A program made the translations under genes and the position numbers. A stretch of DNA of 64,000 nucleotides from Favolaschia claudopus (lineage: Eukaryota; Basidiomycota; Agaricomycetes; Agaricales; Mycenaceae). Below are positions 32,875 through 44,300 of this stretch, piece by piece. Under the pieces are notes generated by a model. The model worked only from the letters and a program-made list of their open reading frames with translations, was not told the origin of the DNA and did no database searches. The stretch covers positions 124,001-188,000 of the forward strand of contig JAWWNJ010000099.1 of assembly GCA_037176885.1 (NCBI GenBank). The letters are read 5' to 3'. Each line of letters begins with the position of its first letter. Positions within the stretch are counted from its first letter, which is position 1.

Positions 32875-33591
32875 TGGACGACAGGCATACGTCACATGAT
32901 TCTGATCTCCGCCAAATCCGCGGCATCAAATGTGATTTTGCCCGACTCTGCGAGGACCCCTGATAATACCCTTGGAGCCTAGCCCACTTTCCGGACAAAA
33001 ATCGCAAAATTTGACCCGAAACCTAGGTCCCAACCGGACAAAAATTCGACCTCGGGGTGCGGATAGCTAGGTTCCCGTCCGGACAAAATGTCGCTGAACT
33101 GGGCGGATTGGGTCTGCCGAAATTGACGGCAGATCACTCTCTGCATCGAAATTGTGCTTGATGGCAACTTGATGGTGCAAATCTGAGCAGAAAAGCCACG
33201 GAAAACGTCAAAAACGGAGGTTACGGAGAAAATTTTGCGTTTTTGGCCCCGTGGGAACAGAAATTGACTCTGTTTGTGGCGTTACGTCATCGAGAGCTAG
33301 GTCCTGTCCGGACAAAAATCGAAATTTTCAGCCCAAAAACGTCCGGACAAAATTTGGCAAATTGGCCGAGGTTGGGACCTAGCCTCCAAAGGGATTATCA
33401 GGGGTCCTACTCTGCGCCTAATGGCGGTCGAGTATGGGGCTAAATCAAAAATCCGGTACCAAGGAACTGATCCCAGAGACCTTTTCTACAATTCTGTGGT
33501 ACCACTTTTGCCGATTTTGGCCGAGAAAAAGTGGCATTAACTTTTTGATCCCAAAGTGCTCAAAACCATGTGACGTATGCCTGTCGTCCAC
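32875..33591. mobile_element. outer MITE containing another MITE
   Basis: 32875-32898 and 33568-33591 are a perfect 24-bp inverted repeat (TGGACGACAGGCATACGTCA start). Removing the 33408-end inner element with one TSD copy leaves an outer element of about 250 bp. Its own target duplication is not obvious. Confidence 0.65.
32953..33408. mobile_element. 456-bp MITE with perfect 8-bp TSD ACTCTGCG
   Basis: Ends AGGACCCCTGATAAT and ATTATCAGGGGTCCT are inverted, with weaker pairing continuing to about 30 bp. ACTCTGCG occurs at 32945-32952 and 33409-33416. An 8-bp duplication fits hAT-type integration. The motif CCGGACAAAA recurs at least five times (for example 32992, 33037, 33079, 33309, 33342) in one orientation. 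Confidence 0.8.
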
Positions 33592-34934
33592 GAGCCCTAC
33601 CTAAGTACCTTACCATAACCCCCTCTCGCTTCACCCCGTCGACTTTACTTGCTCGCGTCCGCCGCCAACTGCAGGATTATGCCTCCGGAGGGTGGTGATC
33701 CTCACCCCGCCCTCAGTGAGCGCTCTCAACAGCTCCCGCAAGATGCGCGGCGGCGCGCAGCTACCGAATGCGGCTACAATTCAAATATGTCCCCCGCCTC
33801 CCTCCGTCCCCAAAATAAGTTCAAGCTTGTCCTCCTTGTATCCCCACTGCTCTCCCCACAAAAACAGCAAGTAAATGTGAACCACAGTGTGCGACTCCGC
33901 GTTCTTATGACGTGTCAGATGAAGACTCTGCGACGACCGTCAATTATAAGGCCAAGAGGTTGGACGAGGGTCTGCTTTAAGCTTAAGGTGAGTTACCACA
34001 GCCTGCCTTTCGTTTCTCTCTGGCTGATAACCGTGGGCGACTGCTGTCCCGCCTCCGGCCCTCCGCTCGCACCCGCGTCTCTGTACTTCCCACATCCGCC
34101 ACCATTATTGTTTCCGCCCATCCCCCAAGCTCTTGCTAGCTCAGCCCATGCTCCTAGTTCTGATGATGGAATCTTTGTCGTTCTTAGGTGTACAATATCT
34201 CTCGCAAATGCGTGTAATCTACTCTCTAAGCAGGGTGCTCATAATTGCATCCAAGTTGCATCCAAGTATCTTTTGTTTGTATTGAATATTCCCGAACTGA
34301 CGAGGTTTTCACTGTGGTATCTACCTGTCTAACTAAGCCTTTTGTAACCGTATGTAGTCGTTCGTATACATTGTGCCATCGTTTCTTCGGCCTATCAACT
34401 TGCTCGAGCAGGAAATGGGTCGCGCAAGACATATCTGCAAGTGCTGCCAATTATCACTGAATTTTGAGTATAAAGATGTACCAAAGACTGTAATAACACT
34501 TTTCAGGGCAGTTGTGGCCTCAACAGGCAAAAGAATGCGTAGCAGACGGACAGGCAAGACGGATGTGGTGGACATTGACATGTACTCCAGTGCGTGGCAA
34601 TCATGAACGAGCCTTGAGCGCTTGTTGCTGACTGCTTTCCAGCAAATCTGTTAACCGTTACTCTCTGCATTTTAGAGGTTATTCCCCGTGCCAGTGCCAC
34701 CAGAAGCACACCGGCCTGTGTGCTCAGGAATCGAATATAGATAGGATTCACGAGTGGAGCTTGGTTGGAGGTCTGGGAAAAACCTGAAAAATGCTAACTA
34801 AATGTTTAGGATCAGCCATCTTCTGTTCCAAGGTCCGTCTGTGTTTTAGCAGTAGTTTGCACAGCAGGTACTCTACAATAATATCGATTTCACCAACAGT
34901 GGCTATACTGGCTCTTGTCGCTTTGAAATTCTAT
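33592..34934 (+). other. degenerate N-terminal part of the hAT copy
   Basis: Frames are broken, but Pro/Ser/Arg-rich exon-like pieces (MPPEGGDPHPALSE at 33678 and SYDVSDEDSATTV near 33905) recall the N-terminal exons of the related hAT at 41.3-42.0 kb. No BED finger can be read. Confidence 0.3.
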
Positions 34935-35710
34935 CCCGAGAAGAACTGCCTACTTCCCAACTTCCCACAAGAGACTGAAGGATGTTCAGGATCGCTCCTA
35001 CAAGACAATACGAATCGAGATGGACCATCAAATCTTCGATAAGCTGCAAGAGGCTGTATTGAATCCATCTCGCTCGAAGGAATGGTTTGGGCTCGCTGAG
35101 CAAGCGATTAACACTCCATACGCACTTGGAGACCACCCCGACATGTTATCCAACACCCTCATAAGGAAACGCACTGTACTCGCCTCGCCAACTCGTCCAA
35201 CATATGACACCTGGGCTGATGAAATTCTCGGCATCGAAGCGCCTGCCGCAGAGGCGGGAGAGGATAGCATAGACGACGAGATAGCTGCCTACCTCATTGA
35301 TCCGCGAACTGGCTTGAGCACACTGAACTTTTGGGAGGTGGGCTTCGCATTTCACCCGCGTAGCATTGATCGTAAACATTAATCCTCTGCAGGAAAATCA
35401 ACACCGTTATCGCAGATTGTTTGCACTGGCTCTGGATATTCTGCCGATACAGGGATCGTCCGTACCCTGTGAGCGTGCCTTCTCCTCAAGCGCTGAAACC
35501 GACACACGAAGACGCAATCGCACAGCCCCGGAGCTGATGGAAGCCCGGCAAGTGCTCAAACACTTTATCAAGCAAGGCAATTCTCTCGACTTTACTGCTG
35601 GAACAAGCAAGGAGGAGGAAGTGAAATGGCTGGAGGAGCTCATGGCCGAACAGAGCGCTATTCCGGGGGATATCCAATCTTTCATCGCTTCGTTATTCAC
35701 GGACCAGTAG
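34935..35710 (+). pseudogene. hAT transposase C-terminal (dimerisation) region, remnant
   Basis: Two exons are readable: one ending at 35337 (FDKLQEAVLNPSRSKEW, TRPTYDTWADEILGIEAP, LSTLNFWE) and one at 35393-35710 after a 55-nt GT-AG intron. The second exon has ALDILPIQGSSVPCERAFSS and the ETDTRRRNRTAPELMEARQV helix of the hAT dimerisation domain, and ends SFIASLFTDQ. The residues and exon layout closely match the C-terminus of the full hAT at 44.99-45.62 kb, so this is an older member of the same family. The catalytic middle is not readable. A matching right terminus follows at 36357-36485. The left terminus was not found. Confidence 0.75.
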
Positions 35711-36356
35711 AATCGCAATAAAGCGTCAATATTCTTGAATTGAATGACTACAGATAGTAGCAATAGTGTGATACTTGAAATCTGAGACAACGCCGCAGCT
35801 TGGAGAGAACTAGTGGGCAACGCAACACATCGACTCCGATTGAACACGCAACACCGAATCTACAAGTTGTCGTCAGGCAGAGACAGAGATATGAGGTTCT
35901 CAACGCCGTACCTCGACAAAGCATTCACATAAAACGATGTTCGCCACCTCGCCATCTCTTATTTACGTCCTTCACTGAGTCCAAAGCGACGATTCAGTCC
36001 CGCCGCGTCGTGTGCGAGAAATTGTGGCTGGAGAACTTGAAGCCCTGAGTGTTTCACCGTGGAGAAACGGCTGTGACTAGCCAAAGAGAGTATCAAGAAC
36101 CTCCGTGTAGACTTGGTCCAGATTGGCGCGTCGCAAGTCGTTGCTTTGAGAAGTTTCGAGCCGTCGTGCTGACGCGTGTACGAGAGGCGTCGCGCCCCCA
36201 GATTAGCGGGATATGGGGCTGCGTCGTGGCAACAATGCAAGGCACCGAGTGTTTTGAGACAGCGAACAGTGCAGAGGAGGGTCGGAGGAGAGCGCACAAG
36301 GCCAGGGAAGCGCAAAAGGACAAACTTCCGTTTTGGGTCTCTAAGCTGTGGCTTCG

Positions 36357-36485
36357 AGCCAAGCCGAGCTAAAGCCGACATAAGCCGACGGCTCCGATGC
36401 GGCTCGGCTTTCTCAATTAGGCAACGGCTTCGAGAGCCATCAAAAGCCGAGCCGCGCGAACCGTAGCCGAGCCGTGGCAACACTA
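36357..36485. repeat. right terminus of the second hAT copy
   Basis: It resembles 46330-46461, with repeated AAGCCGAGC motifs, GAGAGCCATCAAAAGCCGAG and the outer GAGCCGTGGCAACACTA. One base differs from the canonical terminus (T for C in CCGCGG). Confidence 0.65.
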
Positions 36486-37290
36486 CTAGAAAATACTGTA
36501 CCGTCTCGACCAAGTGTTCACATGGGTAACGGCCGCCTGTGAACTGAACAAAATTGCGCACCGTAACGCGTAACGGCGCGTTTTTGGGCCAGAAATGGTC
36601 AAAAAATCCCAAGTTTTTCTCGGCCGGCAGCTGCCGAGCACTGCCTACCATATATGGTAGTTTTGATGTGATTGCCGCTCGGGGGGCAAATTGTGGCCCG
36701 ATACTGATGGCGGTGGACAAAAATAAAAAAAAAAAAAAAAGAAAATAAAGAAACGAAAATATTGCGGGAGATTGAGGGAGATTCGGGCATCTCGGGGACA
36801 TTTCTCGGGACCCATTTTCGGCTGACATCGGCTGACACGTTACGGCTTGCCGTCTTTGGTCAGATACTGAAATAAAGCGGAGAAAATACTCATCTTAGGG
36901 TCAAAAAGTCTGAGATAAAGGGAGGATTGTCCTTCAGGGTGTCAAAGACCTCCTACATATCTGCTGCGCTTTACCTGCTCTGGTTGTTGATCAATTTACT
37001 CACATCAGCTGCTCAGATACTGACCGGAGTTTGAAATAAGGATCAATCACGAAAGCCGCACGTGTTGGTCGGGCACAACAACAACCGACACGACACACCG
37101 CATTAGGACGGGTTACATAAGGCCTCAAAGCCGACACATTCTGATCAAAGGCGACACATTCCGCGATTTTTGACAGTTCCGCGGAGATGGGATCAACATG
37201 GATCAATTATAACAATGACTGCCGAAGGCCAAAAGAACGCGGTATCGAGGAGTTAGGGCAAGCGGAGCGGCCCTAACTCCGGGAATCCAC
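36486..37290. other. no recognisable gene
   Basis: The CGTAACGCGTAACGG motif at about 36561 and the ACACGTTACGG at about 36835 are loosely inverted. An A-run occurs at 36725-36740. A 289-codon minus frame (35959-36828) crosses the hAT terminus and is considered spurious. Confidence 0.35.
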
Positions 37291-37514
37291 AGGGTTAGTG
37301 GTTAGGAAGGTTAGGGGGCTTAGGGTTAGGCAGGTTAGGGTTAGGCTTGGTTAGGGCATGGGACATAGAAAAAAGGTTAGGCTGGTTAGGGTTGGTCACT
37401 CATTCAGGTTGGTTAGGATGGTTCGGGTTGGTTAGGAAGGTTAGGTTGTTAGGAAGGTTAGGATTGGTTAGGAAGGTTAGGATTGGTTAGGAAGGTTAGG
37501 GTTGGTTAGGTTAG
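37291..37514 (+). repeat. degenerate TTAGGG-like interstitial repeat array
   Basis: About 220 bp composed largely of GGTTAGG units spaced by 1-6 bases (GGTTAGGAAGGTTAGGATT, GGGTTAGGCAGG). TTAGGG is the usual fungal telomere unit, but here the spacing is irregular and both flanks are non-telomeric. Confidence 0.6.
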
Positions 37515-38996
37515 ATAAAAAAAGTCCAGCGGCCGGCATGGGAGACCATCAACATTGCCGGGAAAGCCGAAACAGATCATTGCCGACGTGTCGGTTTCGT
37601 AATGTGCCGGTTGTTGTATATACTCGGGGTTCAACTTCCGTTGCAACGACTTTCTTTCGTTTCGCCAGACCCGGCAATGTTTCCGCTGTGAGTTGAAGAG
37701 CCACTGTTGATCTTGCGATTCTATTGAAGCTAATTCAGTCCAACTTCCTCAATTCACCCAGGAAATTGGGAGGATTGTCAATGACCACAATGATGTCGTC
37801 GTCGAAGCTTGCAAGCTAGCGGTTAGATTTTCCATTGAAAATTCCATTTACCTTGGCTGTTGTAAAGCTCTAGTTCAACATGTCCGGTTTCAATACTCGC
37901 CAAGGTCCGCAGAGAAGAACCCAGAAACTGGGAATATTTGCCATAACTTACAACTGAGCTCAATCAAGTTGGCGTGCGTTGAGTTGCGTCAGAAGTTTGT
38001 TTTCCCCTCCACCTCTTCGATGTAAATGTCTCTCCCATACTAACCTGTGCAAAGGCAGACATCCAGCTATTTTTAATCAAGAACACACCTCCATTCAAGT
38101 GTGCCTTCAGCCACTTAACCAAGAAAGCTTCTGGCATCTTGCGTGCATTAACTCAGTACCAGTCGGAATCCCTACATTGTATGCCTTAATATGCAATGCT
38201 CAGACATGTTATAGCCGTCTTTGGGGACCTCTCGGCCGCTGCGTTCTCGAATTCGACACATTGGTGTGCCTCGCAATTCATCTGGAGTGCGCCGTGAGGG
38301 GATGACAACAGTCAAATTTAACAGGTAATTTCTGTCAACCCAGGATCGATATCTCTGAGCTTTATTATTGTGTACTGATTATTGAACGCACAACATTTTC
38401 GGTCCAGGACCGTCGCAACGCAGTGTTTACTACCCATAGTCAATTCGCACATCCTCAATGCTCGTCCAACACATCTGATTTATTCTATGCTGCTTTACTG
38501 TATAACAGAGCCGAGACATTCAATTTGGTGCGTTCATTCTCTGTCATTTAATTTCCCTGTTCATTCACTCCTTGTGTCGGGCTTGTCTTAGGCATCTACA
38601 ATTGGATTACAACAGACTACAGTATTGCTTCGCGGTATCATATCCGCGCGAGCTGGACAATTAGCCGCTATATTCATATTCATATTGTTGTTTCATAGAT
38701 TAGAATTTTGGTGCGATCCCCAAGCAGCGCCATGAATTCATATTTGAATTCTTCAATTCGAGGTACGCGGTTCAGAAGTTAAGGCTTGAAAGATCTGGAT
38801 GCTCGAGCTTCACAGGATGTTTTGAAATCGGATCCTCTGTACTTAATATTGAGAAACTAAATTGCCCCGGTAGACTCGCGTCTCTTTGTGACTCTAGTGC
38901 TCGCCTTCTCCTTCTCTTCTATTTTGATGGTCCTAAAGTATATGTACTCCAGCAAACACACTTTCACTAAACACACGAAACAAACAGTTCAACTTC
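37515..38996. other. no recognisable gene
   Basis: The 108-codon frame 37979-38305 has no motif. Around 39043-39093 a stretch (TTTAAACTCCGCTCAGTATC) is similar to the reverse of 37012-37052, a short dispersed repeat. Confidence 0.35.
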
Positions 38997-39203
38997 GGTG
39001 TGGTCGGAAATATTAATGGCCGAGAATCTGTCAAACTTGACAGTGGGATTGATCGGGCCGGCATTTAAACTCCGCTCAGTATCAGTACATATGAGACACA
39101 TCGAAGAGCCCGTCACCATTATAGTATTTCGATCAATTCGCCACGCACGTGATGGGAGGAGCTTGGGGGGAGCAAGCTCCCCCCCCTTTTGTCTGAGGAT
39201 CCC

Positions 39204-39628
39204 TAAAACCGTATGGTGAACTGCTCCAGCTCCTGGTTCACGCGCTCGGTCTGGCCATCGGTCTGCGGGTGGTAGGCGGTAGACGTGGCGGGCATAATAC
39301 CAACAAGGCGCCACAGCTCTGTGGTGAACTCGGCAATGAACTGGGTGCCGCGATCCGAGATGTAAATACTTCTCGGGGATGATGGCGCTCCTTCCAGGAA
39401 GTGCCGCCACTCCTCGAGGGCGCGGATGATTGCGAGCATCTCATTGTCGTGTATCTCGTAAGTCCGCTGCACGTCGTTCAGGCTGCCGCTCTTCGAGTAA
39501 AACGCCACTGGGTGCCACTTGTTGTCGGTACCGAGCTGCGACAGGACTGCTCCGGTCGCATGGTCAGACGAGTCGGCTTCCAGGCAGTACGGACAAGTCG
39601 GGTCATACTCAGTGGCTCTACAGTGGCG
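39204..39628 (-). pseudogene. Gypsy pol fragment: RNase H fused to integrase by deletion
   Basis: On the minus strand, DPTCPYCLEADSSDHATG, VLSQLGTDNKWHPVAFYSK and YEIHDNEMLAIIRALEEW are the RNase H region of a Ty3/Gypsy polyprotein. The next residues are LEGAPSS and then directly SDRGTQFIAEFTTELWRLVG and AYHPQTDGQTERVNQELEQF, which is the late integrase core. The H2C2 zinc region and the first integrase Asp, several hundred residues in an intact pol, are missing. The frame nevertheless stays open through the junction (near 39365). It is not functional. Confidence 0.8.
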
Positions 39629-39735
39629 GCGGGATCTGATGCCACCCCTAAAAATAGAACTGCCTATTTCTGGAGCTTTTGATGCAAATGGAGTCGATTG
39701 GGGTCACATCAATTTTTTGGGGGTGGCATCAGTGC
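39621..39735 (-). mobile_element. 126-bp-family MITE, truncated copy
   Basis: It starts CAGTGGCGGC after TA and has GGGGTCACATCAATTTTTTG inside. It is the reverse complement of 48555-48680 but lacks the last ~15 bp of the right inverted repeat. Confidence 0.6.
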
Positions 39736-39739
39736 TGTT

Positions 39740-40106
39740 GAACTCGTGGAGAAGGTTGAACATGAAGCTCCGCTGTGGGAAAAAGTCATGGGCAAGAAGT
39801 CACAGGCAAGTGCCTATCTCGCAGCATGGAAGCGAGATACCGCGGCCATCTATGTACGCCATAAAAACCGCAATGTCAGCTCTGTTTAGACCAGTAACTA
39901 GGCTCGCAGTTTATTTGGTAAATCTATATTGGCAGGTTGCTAGGAAGGAAATCGATCCAAGTGAGGGTAATTCGGAGGGATTTTGGTGCAATTGGGGGAA
40001 ATTCCCGCGGGAGGCTTTTCCTGATGAACACAGGGAGGAGGATGGCTCAGACGAAGAAGGAGCAGAGGAGCCAGTGGGGAGTGTAGACAGTGACGACGAA
40101 GAATAA
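39740..40106 (+). pseudogene. unrecognised coding remnant
   Basis: Two plus-strand pieces look coding: VELVEKVEHEAPLWEKV with a following Lys/Trp-rich part (AAWKRDTAAIYVRHKNR), and, after a possible intron (about 39873-39936), REAFPDEHREEDGSDEEG ending in an acidic tail at 40106. The first resembles a MADF-type DNA-binding fold only loosely. It starts immediately after a truncated MITE, so its 5' part may be lost. I cannot assign a family. Confidence 0.25.
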
Positions 40107-40371
40107 TGGCGTCCACGCCACGACAACACCACGCGTCGCGGCCCGGAGACCGTCCCAAAACTGCGTACCCAAACTCCAAACAAACTCCAAACCACCGGAG
40201 TTCTGGGTCTGATGGCGGATTGATGGCGGACTCGCGGACATTGCAGCTACCTGACTCCAACCATGTCGATTATCTACTGCACCAATATAGCTGAATAAAA
40301 TTACCTGCACCTATCTATGTCCAACCAACAGGCTCCAACCTAATCCTTGCAATGTACTGAAGTTTGTTGGG

Positions 40372-40649
40372 TCAATAGCGTTTAGTGCATTCCCTCCTTT
40401 GGAGAACTGGAGAGTCGGCTCTTTGACACACTATGTGCGGCTGAATGAGTGAACTAAGAACTAGATGAACCCGGCATACCTCAAGGACGTCCCGGAGATC
40501 TGCTGCGAGGTTCCATTGATCGTTCGTCAGTTTGTAGGCCTTGAGATTCAGATCTTTGTCCTTCATGGGCGCGCGCACCGGTTGCTCGAGAATGAGGGCG
40601 GTATCCAAGGAGTCATAGTCCGAATTCCAACGCGACGCACATCGGCGGG
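40372..40649 (-). pseudogene. hAT-type transposase, C-terminal side of an interrupted gene
   Basis: On the minus strand, RRCASRWNSDYDSLDTALI and LNLKAYKLTNDQWNLAADL match the conserved TRWNS and W-x-L-A segments of basidiomycete hAT transposases. The frame ends at a donor-like site after DLRDVLE. A downstream exon with PHIVCQRADSPV ends at 40372. The upstream half of the same exon lies at 46462-46581, beyond the 5.8-kb hAT insertion. Removing the insert and one TCGGCGGG copy restores one continuous frame (TQTLARRCASRWNS). The gene is also truncated downstream and lacks the dimerisation domain. Confidence 0.7.
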
Positions 40650-41336
40650 TAGTGTTGCCGCGGCTCGGCTCAGCTCGGCTGAGCCGATAGAGCCGAGTTA
40701 TTTTAAGCCGAGCTGAGCTAGCCGTTGTCAAGGCGGCTCCACGTGGCTCGGCTCCAGCTCAAGCCGGCTTGAGCCCGGCTCAGCCGTGGCTTGACAGGCA
40801 ATTGACAGCTTGCTCCGTTCCACCACTTCCACCGCTGTGGTGCGTGTCTCCACGCTTCAAGAGCCTTCTTTACCTCTTCCTACCAACTGCTTTGTGATCT
40901 GGCATAGCCGGGACCCTGTCTATCATCCTCGTACTCCACGTGTCCGCGTCGTGCTCGAAAATAAGCTTGTACAAGGAAATCATCAATTCATTTATGATTC
41001 ATCTTCGTTCGAATCGTTTTGAGGGACTCTCTCGACACAGCGGATTTGGTATAAGTAGGGACCCATCGCTAGGTGAGCTCTGTTCTCCAGGGTCATATTC
41101 CGGAAGTATGGCCCGCAAAACTCGTCGAGGAAGTACGAATTCCAGCTGTACGCTTGCTTTGCCTTTTCCATCGACATGAGTGGGCGGATTCAGTCACGGC
41201 ACTACTTCATTCGCGATAGGCCCTGCATTCAAGTCGTCTCCATATCTTGGCCTCCAACCCGGAATGCTTTTCATACTATTGAGACCCTGACAGCGACGAA
41301 AGTATAAGTATCCCCAACGATTTCCATCCGATTACA

Positions 41337-44300
41337 ATGCCTCTTCCCCCTGGTGCAGACGGTGCGTTAATTTTGCTACCCATTTACTGCCGGCCTTCAT
41401 TCAATGCAAACTACAGAGCAACCTCCGCGCCCAACTCGGCAGTCTCAACGTTCTCGTCGCGCTCCCGCTGCCCCCCGACAAGACACCACCTCCGCCTGCC
41501 GCTCCGCCGCCTAAAGCGCCGCGACGACGCCGACAACCTGCTCCTCCATCGCAACCCTCCGTAGATCCAGATCCAGAGGAAGAGCGCGCACGTGTTCCAA
41601 CAGGTGCGGCAGGTACGTTAACACACTCCACTCGTCACCCTTCCTCTCAGAATCTCTTCAAGCCCGCGCTCGCGATGTGTTCGACGCCGACGAGCCCGAT
41701 GCCTCTTTGGGCGATAGTGCTCGTCCGTCAGAAGATTCTGCTGGGGAGGATCGCAACGATGGTGAATATTTTCCGGAACCACCGAGATCACCTTCCCCGA
41801 GCTCTTCACCGAGTCTTGGCTCTCGTTCGCGTGGTCGACAACGCCACTCACCGCGTGCTGGTCCCCATGCCTCCCCGTCTCCTCCTCGTCGTGGCAGAAC
41901 AACGGGTCGAGCTGGGTCAACGAAGGCGAAGGATGTTTGGACTTTCTTCCAGGTTGCACCAGATGGCGTAAAACGGGAGTGCGCCTTTTGCAAGTGCGTA
42001 CCCATTACTAATCAGCTCTGTTCTATTTCTTCTTTCAATTTTTCTAATTCATTTTCCAGACAGCATCATTCCGCCAATCCGCGGGGCAAGGAACCAAAAC
42101 CGTTCGCCCCCAGCACCAGTACCGGCATTTTGCGCCGACATCTCTATGAACGCCATTTGGAAGCATGGGTTCAAGGCTGCGACCAGCTCAAAATTGACAT
42201 CACTGCAAGAGAAGCTTTATGGGCGATATACTGTGCAAAAAGTATTTTCAAGTTAGCTCCGAATTACAGCGGAAAAATGAACAACTTTCCTTGTGTGCAA
42301 CTTCGACTTTGGTGCAACTTCAACTTTGGCAACTGCAACTTGTCCGGGAAGCAACTTCGGAGTTGTGCAACTTTGTCTCGAGGATGATCAATGATATGCA
42401 GGATCAAAATGGCAAGCAGCAAGTTTCCATTCACTTCACGGCAGCAATATTTGATCAATGATCCGGGGCCGGCTAAGGGCGTTGCCGACTTTGAATCAGG
42501 CTCGGCGCAAGACCTGCAGTACCTATGTATACATATAATACAGGTTGGATGGACGAGATATCGAGCGAGAGTACCTGAGCTCAGAGAATGTGAAGCTTCA
42601 GAATAGTTTTGGGTAGGTAAATACTGACGACCGCCATCTCCGGTAAAGTATCCGGGCCCGATGGCTTCAATCCTCAGGAGTGTTTTCTAAACGTCAACTT
42701 AGACGCCAAGTACAGAGCGGAAGTGGGCGGTGAGATGTGTGAGTATATATTCCAGTGGTTAACGAAGTTCTGCTGATCTGATGTACCCCGAGTCAAAGCT
42801 GGTGAAGAATTTGGCCCTTCAGACAATTACAAGCTGGGGTGAGGTACAGTATACTTGCTTGCGGCTTATTGAGAGTCTTGCACATCAACCCTACCAGTGC
42901 TGTCCTGGTAGAAAAACCATCCAGCCACAACTGTTCGGTGCATGGAGGCGGATCAATATTATATCTCACGGCATGATGGAACCGAACTTTTGACAAAGAC
43001 GGAACCTGCGTCACGGAGAATTCAACATGCTCTCAATGGCCAGTGTAATTTGACCTACATGAAGTTGTCATTCAGAAAGTTGCAGCAACTTGAAGTTGTT
43101 GCCGTCGAAGTTGCACCCTGCCGAAGTTGCCGCCAGACTAAAGTTGTCGCAAAATGTGTAAATTTGGAGAAGTTGTCGACGAAAACTTTTTGCACAGTAT
43201 GTCTGCCATAAAGCTTTGCCGCACGTCGAAGCCTATCGCGGAAAGCAAAATGGATCAAACAGCGGCTCGACCGCAGATTCCGCCAAGAAACAGCCTCCAT
43301 TTTCCAATGAAGCATTTGTCGATGCCATCGTTGAATGGATCGTCAGCGACGATCAGGTATGCTTTCTTACACTGTTTCTTCGCTTTGGAATTTGAATATT
43401 TTCAGTCAATCAATGTCATCGAGAACGAGAAGCTTCGCAACATCTTCTTGATGTTGCGGTCCGAGCTCAAGGACTCCGACATTCCGCATCGTACGAAAAT
43501 CCGCAAGCGAGTCATGGAAATCTGGGACGATCACCTCGATCATCTACAAGATGAGATGGCGGTGAGTTTCTTGGTTTCATTGACGCGCTCAGCTTACAGA
43601 AGTCACATAGGCCTCTATCGGCAAGATTTCCACGACCATGGATTTGTGGAGCGACAAGCAGAAACAGCCGTTCATGGCCGTTACTGCACATTGGATCGAG
43701 TCGAAAATCATCGAGACTGCGGCTGGGCCGCAGTACGAACTAACTCTGCGAACAGATCTCATTAGATTTCTGCGTGTACCTGGCCATCACACAGGCGAAC
43801 ACCTTGCGACTGCCTTTCTCCACATCATCGATCGTATCAAGCTTGCTTCCAAGGTGTGTTTAATCTATTGCTTCGTGAGGCTTTCTTACTCACATTCATT
43901 ATCACGAACAGCTCGGGTGGATCACGTTGGACAACACGTCCAACAATGACACCTTCGTGGAGCATTTGGAATCCGAGTTGCGCAAGCGCAGGATACCGTT
44001 TAACCATTTGCATCGGCGCATTCGGTAATTCTCAAGTCCTGTTTCCGCATTCCTAAGCTGATTGATGCTTGCAGATGCTTTCCTCATATCGTCAACCTAG
44101 CGTGCAAAGCGGTTTTAAGTGCAATCACCAACATGGACTTCGCCGCCCCAGGGGCCGATGACTTCGTCCCTGGGGGCGCCGAACCGCGTACGTTCTTAGA
44201 TGCAATTGCTCGGGATCCTATCGCCACGGTTCGCACGAGTGTTCGAGTAGTAAGTAATGTCTACCTCACTTAATCTTCTCTGATTTTCTGGCAGATCCGC

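Noticed and set aside
33649..34332. 227-codon plus-strand ORF
   Set aside because: It mixes exon-like and intron-like stretches of the decayed hAT copy; better treated as degenerate sequence.
35959..36828. 289-codon minus-strand ORF
   Set aside because: It runs through the hAT right terminus and unrelated sequence, has no motif, and its sequence is low-complexity in places; the length is chance.
37291..37514. True telomere
   Set aside because: Irregular spacing, internal position and non-telomeric sequence on both sides.
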